Assembly: GCF_000633515.1 (NCBI RefSeq)
Contig: NZ_AYMP01000026.1
Span: forward strand, 62,001-126,000
DNA: 64,000 nucleotides
Direction: 5' to 3'
From: Morganella morganii H1r
GTDB lineage: Bacteria > Pseudomonadota > Gammaproteobacteria > Enterobacterales > Enterobacteriaceae
Numbering within the stretch: the first letter of the stretch is position 1; each line of letters starts with the position of its first letter. Below are positions 32,305-40,758 of the stretch, piece by piece. Position numbers and translations under genes: made by a program. Below the pieces are notes generated by a model that ran no database searches, was not told the DNA's origin, and worked only from the letters and a program-made list of their open reading frames with translations.

Positions 32305-33285
32305 GTGTATAAAGAAAACGATACAGACAGCAAAGCGGGCTATATCCCGACATTTCACCGCTACTACCTGCACCCGAAATACTGGGGTATGTGGGTCGCG
32401 GCAGGCGCACTGGCGGGTCTGAGCTACCTGCCGGTTAAATTACGGGATCCGATGCTGGCCGGTATCGGCCGGATTGCCGGACGTTTTGCCAAAGGCGGAC
32501 GCCGCCGGGCACTGATCAATCTGTATTACTGTTTCCCGGATATGCCGAAAGCGGAGCGGGAAAGGATCACGGATGAGATGTTTGCCAGCGCACCGCATGC
32601 CTTTGTGATGCTGGCGGAATTGTGTCTGCGCAATCCGCAGCGGGTGATTTCCCGCACGCAGGTTCACGGACAGGACATTATTGACACATTACAGGCAGAA
32701 GGGCGCAATATCATCTTTATGGTGCCGCACGGCTGGGCGATTGATTTACCGGCTATGCTGTTTGCCGCACAGGGCAACAAAGTGGCGGGTATGTTCCATC
32801 ATCAGAAAAACCCGGTGGCGGATTACCTGTGGAATAAAGCACGTGTTCACTTCGGCGGCCGTCTGCATTCCCGCGAAGCCGGTATCAAACCGTTTATTGC
32901 CAGTGTGCGTAATGGTTACAGCGGCTACTATCTGCCGGATCAGGATCACGGTGAAGAGCACAGTGAATTTGTTCCGTTCTTCAGCACCTATAAGGCCACA
33001 CTGCCTGCTATCGGGCGGCTGATGAAAGTCTGCAAAGCGGCAATTGTCCCGCTGTTTCCGGTGTACGATCATAAAAATCACCAGTTCCATATCCACGTCC
33101 GCCTGCCGATGGATGATATTGACGGCAAAGATGACCCGTATATCGCCCGCCGCATGAACGAAGAAGTGGAAGCGCTGGTACGCCCGAATATCGAACAATA
33201 CACCTGGATTCTGAAACTGCTGAAAACCCGCAAAGACGGCGAAGAAGAGCCGTATAAAATCTATAAACACAAAGAATTGCCCTGA
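32305..33285 (+). CDS. lpxM: Lipid A myristoyltransferase LpxM
   Basis: LpxM adds the secondary acyl chain (myristate in E. coli) that completes hexa-acyl lipid A at the inner membrane. The 326-residue protein shows the catalytic H-x4-D motif in VPHGWAIDLPAML, plus KATLPAIGRLMKVCKAAIVPLFPVYD and the C-terminal QYTWILKLLKTR. The start is GTG at 32305. It is a member of the mepM-lpxM block, convergent to pykA but now separated from it by the large NTPase gene. Confidence 0.96.
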   Translation: MYKENDTDSKAGYIPTFHRYYLHPKYWGMWVAAGALAGLSYLPVKLRDPMLAGIGRIAGRFAKGGRRRALINLYYCFPDMPKAERERITDEMFASAPHAFVMLAELCLRNPQRVISRTQVHGQDIIDTLQAEGRNIIFMVPHGWAIDLPAMLFAAQGNKVAGMFHHQKNPVADYLWNKARVHFGGRLHSREAGIKPFIASVRNGYSGYYLPDQDHGEEHSEFVPFFSTYKATLPAIGRLMKVCKAAIVPLFPVYDHKNHQFHIHVRLPMDDIDGKDDPYIARRMNEEVEALVRPNIEQYTWILKLLKTRKDGEEEPYKIYKHKELP

Positions 33286-33302
33286 GACGGGGCAATTCTT
33301 TG
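33271..33302 (+). terminator. Terminator overlapping the end of lpxM
   Basis: A 12-bp perfect stem AAAGAATTGCCC / GGGCAATTCTTT surrounds the lpxM stop codon in its loop, followed by a short T-rich run. The stem begins inside the coding region. Confidence 0.75.
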
Positions 33303-33740
33303 TTCCTAATCACATTGGTGATTTTTAATATAATTCCGGATAGTTTATTTGCATTTCCTCATCGTTTTCAGTGTGTTAATTGTCAGCCTGTAACCCAGAG
33401 TAATACAATATTGCTCCACCCGCCGGTTTCCTGACAAACAGGCCGGACTCAATGGCAAAGTATGCCCGGTATTTACCTATTCGAATATATGTTACGCACC
33501 TCACTACATTTGAAAAATTCGGGTGATATATAACGATAATGTTTACAATCAGTTATATTTCAATGCATTGCATATGGCATAGTCATTATTCCCTAACAGT
33601 ATTAACTACATGGTTTCATATAGTGGATATCAACTCGCCTTTTTTTCGGAATAACTATGGTAATATCGAAGAATTGATAGGGACCGGTAATAAAGATAAG
33701 CCGGTATTTAAGTAGATGACATGCTTATTACATTGCAACT
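33303..33740. other. AT-rich region upstream of the NTPase gene
   Basis: Composition drops sharply to AT-rich about here, marking the start of the acquired segment. I see no supported gene. A weak promoter candidate is TTGAAA (33510-33515) with GATAAT (33535-33540) at a 19-base spacing. The palindrome-like ATGCATTGCAT lies at about 33573. No LexA box (CTG-N10-CAG), transposase remnant or clear flanking direct repeat was found. Confidence 0.4.
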
Positions 33741-36700
33741 ATGAATAAATATTTTTACCTTGAACGTACACTAATTGCACAGAATAGTGACCATGTATTC
33801 ACTGAGCGTGAGTTACTGGAAAATTTTCGGTATATAGTTGTGCTGGCAGAGCCGGGTGCTGGTAAAACAGAATTGATGGCGAGTTTGGCGCGTAAGCTCA
33901 GTGTTCGTCCATTGAGTGCATCAGTATTAATGTATAATGATGCTACCAGTGCTGACAATGGTCCTTTGGTAGTTGATGCAGTTGATGAAATTGCGACAAT
34001 TGAAAAATCAGGAATTTATAGATTATTGGGCGCTGTTTACAAGCTAAAACCTACGTTAGTGATTATGTCGAGTCGTTCCAGTGAATGGGAGCAAGCTTCG
34101 ACAACTGCTTTTGAGCAATTTTTAGGTTCAACCCCCGAGATTGTTCGTCTTAATGAGTTTAGTTCAGATGAACAACGACAACTTTTTGAAAATTATACAG
34201 GTAGTGCTGATTTTGGTTTATTTCAGGAAGAAATTTATCGTTTTAATCTGGGGGTGCTATTACCGAACCCTCAATTTTTGAAATTATTTTCTGATGCTTA
34301 TTTTGAAAGTAATAAGCACTTTACAGACAAAAAATCTATCTTTAGTATGGCGGTTGAACGATTAGCGAAAGAGGCGAATAGTAACATTTTAAAAATCTCA
34401 AATACTCTTCAGATATCAAAAAAAATATCATTATCATCAGAGGTTTTTACTAAATTACTATTATCCGGAGCTGAAGGTGTCAATACATCTGAAGCAACAG
34501 AAAATCGTTTGTATCCTGCATTATTATCACTGGTTGATGACGATAATGTACACAAGGTTCTATCAACCAGATTATTTATGCCGGGTGCTGATGAAAATCA
34601 ACACCGACCTGTTCATAAGATTGTTGCTGAATATTGCGCTGCCAGTTACTTAGTCAACAGAATAGCTACGCTGGAAGACCCCTTGGAGTTATCAGAATGT
34701 TTATCTTTGATTGCTCCCAATGGTGTATCAAGAGATGAACTCAGAGGACTTCTTGGATGGATGGCCACGCTGGGAAATAAATCAATTCAGGAAGCTATTA
34801 TCGCTCTTGATGCCTATGCTGTTCTGGCTAACGGAGATCCTTCTCAGCTTGAAAGTTCTTCCAAAAGACAGCTTATTCACAAATTAAAGCAGCTTGAAGA
34901 TATTGATCCTTATTTCCGAAGAGGTGATTATTTTCGTCGGTTTAGCGTTTCAGATTTTTTTACACCAGATATTCTGGATGAAGTTAAATCTATTGTACTT
35001 AATCACAAAGATGGGCATTTACATGACTTACTTCTTGATTTATTAGTAGGTTCACCGTTGGCTGCTGATTTGGTAACAGAGCTAACACAGATCGTAGTGA
35101 ATGATAGTGAAACTAAATATACAAGAATGTCAGCATTAGATTGTTTGGTTAACACTAAAGACTATAACTTATTTGATATTTTTGGTGTTTTAATTTTTGA
35201 ATCCAGTAATATATCATTATCTATAATATCAACTATAATAGAAAAAATAGGTGTTTATGAAGTAGGCTTTAAAAATATTTGTGGATATTTAAGAGTATGC
35301 GCTCATCTTTACCCGGATCATAAAACAAGATATAACGGTGAGTTAGGGAAGCGTTACTTTATTAGGCATTTAATTTCACTTTTCCCTGCTGATTTTCTTG
35401 AGATCTTGCTTAATGAATTAACAGCTAAACTAGCTTGTGTCTGTGGGAGTAAATCATACGATTGTGATTGTCGCAATGGAATAAGTAAAATTATCGGTAT
35501 GATAATGGATCGTTACTTTGAATTAATTCCGGCTCCTTATGACCCGATACAAATCTGGAATTGGGTGAAAAATCTTCATTATCATGAACGCATCCTGGCT
35601 AAAGATAGTAAAGCTGTACATGTTTTACAGACAGATACGGCGTTAAGACAGGGTATATTTATACATGTTTTTTCTGAGATTACTGATCAAAAAGAAATAT
35701 GGGATTTAAGAGCTCACTATTTTAGTTCGGGATTTCAATCTCATTCCGGACTAATTATCTTAAAAGATGATATTTTGTTTATATTATCAATGGCATTTAA
35801 TATTAATAATTCGGAATTATGGAGGGGCTTTATTGTTAGTCATCCACTATATAAAAATGATGATTTAAAAGAAGTTAAATCTATTCGACATATGCTGAGG
35901 CTGCAAGCATTGGCTAAACCAGAATTTATGCGTCATTGGGCATGTTTTAATAGGATATTTAAGTCTGGTAAGATGGATGATTTTAAACTCAATATTAAAT
36001 TTAGAAGAAAAAGAAAGAAGTATGAGAAAAGAAAGAATGAAATAAATAGACGAGGTATTGAGTTTATTAATAATAATCTACCATTGGTTGCTAGTGGCCA
36101 GCATTTGGGGTGTCTGGAAAGATTTTCTGAATTAATTTTGTTTTATCCTGAAAAAATAAAAGAAGAGGTTGGTGATGAAAAATTAATCACACAGGCATTA
36201 ACGAACTGTATTGATTATATTTCATCTGTTACGCCTACTTTGCAAGAAATTGCTAAATTAAGGTGTGCGTCAAAACGATCCTCATTAGAATTAATATGGT
36301 TTTCAGCTTGTTTAGTGATTTTCCGTAATCAGGGGAATCTTGATAGTGTTCCTGAAAATATATTATCTGCATTACAGACTACTTTTAATTTTTGCTATAA
36401 GACTGTATCAAAAGAAGAGTACAGAAAATTAAAAAAAAAGGTCTCAGATATCTTATTTATTGATTATAAATCAAAAATTGAGTTTGTTTGTAATTATATA
36501 GAACCACAGTTATCTGAAGAATATGAGCATACTAATGTTGAAATTATTCAATATCATGATGTCTTTTCTGAATTACAAGGTGAATTGTCAATAAAATGGC
36601 TTTTGGAATTCAAAGGTATTTCAATAAATTTAGCAGGCAGGATTTTTGAAATAGCAGTTAATCATGGCTGCAGAGACCAATTAAAAGAAATAATTAGACA

Positions 36701-37775
36701 GAATGTGTATGATTCGGAGCAAAAATGGATAAAAACATCAACAGATGAACAGGTAAAGTCAGCGTTGTATTTTTGGATACTCAGAGAGTTTTGTTTTATT
36801 GAAAAAACGCATGAATCCCACTGGGGATTTTTCACGGAAGATAAAGATAATTTACTGCTATTGCATCATAAAATTGGACGAATAAACCAAAGTGAGTTTC
36901 AGGGATGGCCTAAATTAACATCTGATAAAATTGAAAAAATATTAGACGCATTCTATGAGCAATGGCCGATTGTAGAATTACCAGACTCATGGGGAACACA
37001 TAGCTCTAAAGCAGAAACAGCATATCGGTTTTTAACAGAATTAATATGGGATATTAATTCTGATAGTCCAGATAATGCTATACCTGTACTAATGAGATTA
37101 CTTAATGATAAACGGTTTCTAAATTCCCGGAGTGATCTACAAAGTATACTAGCTTCTCAACGCAGAAAAAAATCACTACTCGATTTTAAACCGCCATCTG
37201 CTAAAGAAGTGGTGAGCTACTTAGATAAAAATGAAGTTATTAGTGTAGAGGGGATCAGAAAGGTAGTGCTACAGGAATTAACTAATTTTCAAAAATCAAT
37301 TGATGGTGGTGAATTTAATTCAGCAGATCGTTTTTATGAAAATGGAGTACGTTTAGATGAAGTAAAATCAACAGAGATTATTGCTGAGAGGCTTAGTTTG
37401 AAGCTTGAACATAAAAATATAGCTGTAACACTGGAGCATCAATTAAAATCACATAACCGAAGTGACTTTACAGCATCCGGAATTGTAAATGGAAGAAAAC
37501 GGTTGCTGGTTACAGAAGTAAAAGGGCAGTGGCATCGGGAATTATACACGGCTGCCGAAAAACAATTGTATGAAAGTTATTCAATTCACCCGGCAGCAGA
37601 ACAACAAGGTATTTTTTTAGTTCTCTGGTTTGGTAAAAATGAGAAAATAGCAGGAAAAATACATCATGGGATCAAAACAGCAACTGAGTTGAAAATAAAA
37701 ATTGAATCTGAATTGTCTTATGAGCTACGTGGTCTTATCGATATTTTTGTCTTGGATGTTTCAAAGGAAATTTAG
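33741..37775 (+). CDS. NACHT/STAND-like NTPase with C-terminal PD-(D/E)XK-type nuclease domain
   Basis: I recognise the architecture but not a named gene. Residues 30-120 carry a P-loop NTPase core: Walker A AEPGAGKT at 36-43, Walker B PLVVDAVDEI at 75-84, and a sensor-like LVIMSSRSSEW at 106-116, the order seen in NACHT/STAND ATPases. Residues 200-1150 are largely helical, as in HEAT/TPR-type sensor regions, with a four-cysteine cluster C566, C568, C575, C577. Near the C-terminus D1242, E1259 and K1261 form D-x16-E-x-K in LLVTEVKGQWH, typical of PD-(D/E)XK nucleases, followed by a helix with QLYESY. The gene is far more AT-rich than its neighbours, is alone between convergent lpxM and pykA, and has no strong ribosome binding site. 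A single-gene anti-phage role is inferred from architecture and context. Confidence 0.85.
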   Translation: MNKYFYLERTLIAQNSDHVFTERELLENFRYIVVLAEPGAGKTELMASLARKLSVRPLSASVLMYNDATSADNGPLVVDAVDEIATIEKSGIYRLLGAVYKLKPTLVIMSSRSSEWEQASTTAFEQFLGSTPEIVRLNEFSSDEQRQLFENYTGSADFGLFQEEIYRFNLGVLLPNPQFLKLFSDAYFESNKHFTDKKSIFSMAVERLAKEANSNILKISNTLQISKKISLSSEVFTKLLLSGAEGVNTSEATENRLYPALLSLVDDDNVHKVLSTRLFMPGADENQHRPVHKIVAEYCAASYLVNRIATLEDPLELSECLSLIAPNGVSRDELRGLLGWMATLGNKSIQEAIIALDAYAVLANGDPSQLESSSKRQLIHKLKQLEDIDPYFRRGDYFRRFSVSDFFTPDILDEVKSIVLNHKDGHLHDLLLDLLVGSPLAADLVTELTQIVVNDSETKYTRMSALDCLVNTKDYNLFDIFGVLIFESSNISLSIISTIIEKIGVYEVGFKNICGYLRVCAHLYPDHKTRYNGELGKRYFIRHLISLFPADFLEILLNELTAKLACVCGSKSYDCDCRNGISKIIGMIMDRYFELIPAPYDPIQIWNWVKNLHYHERILAKDSKAVHVLQTDTALRQGIFIHVFSEITDQKEIWDLRAHYFSSGFQSHSGLIILKDDILFILSMAFNINNSELWRGFIVSHPLYKNDDLKEVKSIRHMLRLQALAKPEFMRHWACFNRIFKSGKMDDFKLNIKFRRKRKKYEKRKNEINRRGIEFINNNLPLVASGQHLGCLERFSELILFYPEKIKEEVGDEKLITQALTNCIDYISSVTPTLQEIAKLRCASKRSSLELIWFSACLVIFRNQGNLDSVPENILSALQTTFNFCYKTVSKEEYRKLKKKVSDILFIDYKSKIEFVCNYIEPQLSEEYEHTNVEIIQYHDVFSELQGELSIKWLLEFKGISINLAGRIFEIAVNHGCRDQLKEIIRQNVYDSEQKWIKTSTDEQVKSALYFWILREFCFIEKTHESHWGFFTEDKDNLLLLHHKIGRINQSEFQGWPKLTSDKIEKILDAFYEQWPIVELPDSWGTHSSKAETAYRFLTELIWDINSDSPDNAIPVLMRLLNDKRFLNSRSDLQSILASQRRKKSLLDFKPPSAKEVVSYLDKNEVISVEGIRKVVLQELTNFQKSIDGGEFNSADRFYENGVRLDEVKSTEIIAERLSLKLEHKNIAVTLEHQLKSHNRSDFTASGIVNGRKRLLVTEVKGQWHRELYTAAEKQLYESYSIHPAAEQQGIFLVLWFGKNEKIAGKIHHGIKTATELKIKIESELSYELRGLIDIFVLDVSKEI

Positions 37776-37833
37776 TATTTCGTGCCCATACCAAAATTAA
37801 ACCATTGGATAGCGTAAATCACAATACAAGACA

Positions 37834-37866
37834 TAAAAAAACGCCCATCATCAGACAGGCGGTTTC
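37834..37866 (-). terminator. Terminator of pykA
   Basis: On the minus strand AAACCGCC and GGGCGTTT form a stem with a bulge around TGTCTGATGAT, followed by seven T residues, just beyond the pykA stop. Confidence 0.7.
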
Positions 37867-37884
37867 AGTTTTATCTGAAGCAAA

Positions 37885-39327
37885 TTATTTCACTTCAAGA
37901 ATACGGCTGGTATTGGTGCTGCCGACCAGGCCCATCTGGTCGCCCTGGGTGACCATCACCAGGTCGCCGGTGCACAGATAGCCTTTTTCTTTCAGGCGGC
38001 TGATTGCTTCGGTGACTGCAGCCAGGCCGTCGGTGTGGGTGCTGCAGAATACCGGGGTGACACCACGGTACAGTGAGCACTGGTTCAGGGTTTTTTCATG
38101 ACGGGACATGGCGAAAATCGGCAGGCCGGAGCTGATGCGGGACATCATACGCGCGGTACGGCCGGATTCAGTCATGGCAATAATCGCTTTTACGCCGTTG
38201 AGGTGGTTGGCGGCGTACATGGTGGACATCGCGATTGCTTCTTCCGGATTGTCGAAGGTCATATCCAGACGGTGTTTGGAGATATTCACATTCGGCATTT
38301 TTTCCGCGCCCAGGCAAACCCGCGCCATCGCTTCCACGGTTTCCGCCGGATACTGACCGGCAGCGGTTTCCGCAGAGAGCATTACGGCATCGGTGCCGTC
38401 GAGCACGGCGTTTGCCACGTCCATCACTTCCGCACGGGTCGGCATCGGGTTAGTGATCATGGATTCCATCATCTGGGTTGCTGTGATCACGACACGATTC
38501 AGTTGACGACTACGACGAATCAGCTTTTTCTGGACGCCGACCAGCTCCGGATCACCGATTTCCACACCGAGATCACCACGTGCAACCATCACCACATCGG
38601 ATGCGAGAATGATTTCATCCATCACCTGGTCAGTGGCGACCGCTTCGGCGCGTTCGACTTTGGAGACAATCATCGCTTCACAACCGGCGTCACGGGCGAG
38701 ACGGCGGGCATAGTGCAGATCTTCCGCACTGCGCGGGAAGGAGACCGCAAGGTAATCAACATTAATACGGGCTGCGGTTTTGATATCTTCTTTATCTTTT
38801 TCTGTCAGCGCATCGGCAGATAATCCGCCGCCGAGTTTGTTGATACCTTTATTATTAGAAAGCAAACCACCGACAGTCACTTCGGTCATGATTTTTGTGC
38901 CTTTGACATCCAGCACTTTCAGCTGCACACGGCCATCATCGAGTAACAGAATGTCATCCGTCACCACATCTTCCGGCAGCTTTTTATAGTCGATCCCGAC
39001 GTGCTCATTGGTGCCTTCGCCTTTACCCAGTTCTGCATCCAGAATAAATTTATCGCCGACATTCAGCAGAACTTTATTGTCTTTAAAGGTGGAGACACGG
39101 ATTTTCGGCCCCTGGAGATCACCCAGAATAGCCACCTGCACGCCGAGGCGGGCAGCGATTTCACGGACTTTATTCGCACGTTCAACGTGATCGTCCGGGC
39201 TGCCGTGAGAAAAGTTCATACGAACCACATTAGCGCCGGCACGGATGATTTTTTCAAGGTTGTTATCGCGATCGGTGGCGGGGCCCAGGGTCGTTACGAT
39301 TTTCGTTCTTCTGAGGCGTATTGACAT
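37885..39327 (-). CDS. pykA: Pyruvate kinase II
   Basis: PykA converts phosphoenolpyruvate and ADP to pyruvate and ATP. The 480 residues equal E. coli PykA. The start [32 protein letters not shown], the active-site segment [12 protein letters not shown] with [25 protein letters not shown], and [17 protein letters not shown] are all present. It is transcribed away from hexR, its usual regulator, and is now separated from lpxM by the NTPase gene. Confidence 0.97.
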   Translation of the reverse strand: MSIRLRRTKIVTTLGPATDRDNNLEKIIRAGANVVRMNFSHGSPDDHVERANKVREIAARLGVQVAILGDLQGPKIRVSTFKDNKVLLNVGDKFILDAELGKGEGTNEHVGIDYKKLPEDVVTDDILLLDDGRVQLKVLDVKGTKIMTEVTVGGLLSNNKGINKLGGGLSADALTEKDKEDIKTAARINVDYLAVSFPRSAEDLHYARRLARDAGCEAMIVSKVERAEAVATDQVMDEIILASDVVMVARGDLGVEIGDPELVGVQKKLIRRSRQLNRVVITATQMMESMITNPMPTRAEVMDVANAVLDGTDAVMLSAETAAGQYPAETVEAMARVCLGAEKMPNVNISKHRLDMTFDNPEEAIAMSTMYAANHLNGVKAIIAMTESGRTARMMSRISSGLPIFAMSRHEKTLNQCSLYRGVTPVFCSTHTDGLAAVTEAISRLKEKGYLCTGDLVMVTQGDQMGLVGSTNTSRILEVK

Positions 39328-39550
39328 AAATTACTCCGTTGACCTGAATAAGGTGAAATGGTGTTGATAAAAAACTCCCCGCCGGAAAATCGTTTCCGCC
39401 GGGACAGTGTAAAATCGATTCACTCCTGTCTGATTATCGCGTATTTAAAATAAAAATCGAGTCAGCAAACGCAAAACAGTGAGTCAGACGTTATCCTACC
39501 ATCCGTTATATGACTAATTCGTGATGATCATTACACCCGGCAGCAGGAAA

Positions 39551-39567
39551 TGTGTCAAATTGACACA
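39551..39567. promoter_or_regulatory. Perfect 17-bp palindrome upstream of pykA
   Basis: TGTGTCAAATTGACACA is exactly palindromic around its central base. It lies in the 252-base hexR-pykA spacer, 13 bases after the hexR stop and about 225 bases upstream of pykA. It resembles neither a HexR box (TGTAAT...ATTACA) nor a properly spaced CRP site. It is a strong operator candidate for an unidentified dimeric regulator. Confidence 0.5.
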
Positions 39568-39579
39568 AATGGTTAAAAA

Positions 39580-40428
39580 TCAACGGAGTTTATCGATTCG
39601 GGAATCTTTGAGCGCTTCTTTGACCCGGCGCAGATTATCGCGGAATTTGGGGCCGCGGCGCAGGGTGAAACCGGTGGCGAGGACATCAATAATGGTCAGC
39701 TGGGCGAGGCGGGAGATCATCGGCATATAAATATCGGTGTCTTCCGGTACATTAAGAATGAGGGTGAGAGTGGCTTCCGCCGCGAGCGGGGAGTTCTCCG
39801 AAGTGATGGCGAGCACGGTGGCGTCATTTTCACGCGCGATACGGGCGATTTCAACCAGGTTTTTTGTCCGGCCGGTGTGGGAAATTAAGACCACCACATC
39901 ACCTTCGCTGCTGTTGATACAACTCATGCGCTGCATCACCACATCGTCGGAATAAATCACCGGGATATTGAAACGGAAGAATTTATTCATTGCATCATGG
40001 GCGACCGCCGCAGAAGCCCCCAGGCCGAAAAAGGCGATTTTCCGGGCTTGTGTCAGGCAATCCACAGCGCGGTTAATGGTCAGCATATCGAGGGTGCTTC
40101 TGACCGCGTCCAGGCCGGCCATGGCAGATTCAAAGATTTTGCCGGTGTAGGCCTCGACGGAATCATTTTCATCCACATTGCGGCTGACATACGGGGTGCC
40201 GTTTGCCAGGCTTTGTGCCAGCAGCAGTTTGAAATCAGGAAAACCTTTGGTGTCCAGACGGCGGCAGAACCGGTTAACAGTCGGCTCGCTGACATCCGCC
40301 ATTTTGGCGAGTGTGGCGATACTGGAATGAATGGCTATCTGCGGGGCGCCGAGGATCGTCTCTGCAACTTTTTTTTCCGATTTACTCAGGTAATCCAGAC
40401 TGTTACGGAGACGGTCTAAAATATTCAT
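39580..40428 (-). CDS. hexR: HexR transcriptional regulator
   Basis: HexR is an RpiR-family repressor of central carbon genes (zwf, edd, pyk and others) released by 2-keto-3-deoxy-6-phosphogluconate. The 282-residue protein has an N-terminal HTH_6 DNA-binding domain (IATLAKMADVSEPTVNRFCRRL) and a C-terminal SIS sugar-phosphate domain (IAFFGLGASAAVAHDAMNKFFR). I chose ATG 40428 (MNILDRLRNSLDYLSKSEKKV), the conserved family start, over one 12 codons upstream. It is divergent from zwf. Confidence 0.95.
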   Translation of the reverse strand: MNILDRLRNSLDYLSKSEKKVAETILGAPQIAIHSSIATLAKMADVSEPTVNRFCRRLDTKGFPDFKLLLAQSLANGTPYVSRNVDENDSVEAYTGKIFESAMAGLDAVRSTLDMLTINRAVDCLTQARKIAFFGLGASAAVAHDAMNKFFRFNIPVIYSDDVVMQRMSCINSSEGDVVVLISHTGRTKNLVEIARIARENDATVLAITSENSPLAAEATLTLILNVPEDTDIYMPMISRLAQLTIIDVLATGFTLRRGPKFRDNLRRVKEALKDSRIDKLR

Positions 40429-40597
40429 GCCACTGTGCCTTTTATATTGATCTGTGTGACACACCGGCCACCCGCATTTTTTGAAAATATACTACGTAAG
40501 CCCGGGTAAAGGAGAGGGGAAATCCCGCCGGATCCGGCTTTTTTTTGAAAGTTTGAACTGTGTCTGATTTTCATTTTAGTAAGTTTGCATCAAAAAA

Positions 40598-40610
40598 GTA
40601 ATTAAATTAC
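40598..40610. promoter_or_regulatory. HexR operator 1 (hexR-zwf spacer)
   Basis: GTAATTAAATTAC is a perfect palindrome matching the core of the HexR consensus TGTAATTWWATTACA. It lies midway between the divergent hexR and zwf. Confidence 0.82.
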
Positions 40611-40715
40611 AAAACAGCACACAGAAAGAGCGGCGACAGAGACCTGTCAGAATGTGCGGTAACCCGCATTTATGTTTACTGGCCGGGCGCAAACGAGTAC
40701 ATTATTCGTTATCTC

Positions 40716-40730
40716 TGTAACAAAATTACA
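40716..40730. promoter_or_regulatory. HexR operator 2 close to zwf
   Basis: TGTAACAAAATTACA has the HexR form TGTAAy-N3-ATTACA with one mismatch between arms. It ends 28 bases before the zwf ATG, a position suited to repression, and lies 105 bases from the first box. Confidence 0.75.
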
Positions 40731-40758
40731 ATTCCACAGCCACGAGGAGAGGTTTTCT

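Noticed and set aside
33303-33740. Integrase, transposase or direct repeats bordering the NTPase gene
   Set aside because: I looked at both flanks (33286-33740 and 37776-37884) and saw no mobile-element gene, tRNA or convincing flanking repeat; acquisition is inferred from composition only.
39519-39535. Third HexR box (GTGATGATCATTACA) upstream of pykA
   Set aside because: The arms GTGAT/ATTAC differ and the spacer is four bases rather than three; too weak to list as a site, though pykA control by HexR is plausible.
39551-39567. CRP site reading of the palindrome near pykA
   Set aside because: The TGTG/CACA arms are one base too far apart and the fifth-position A/T of TGTGA...TCACA is missing.
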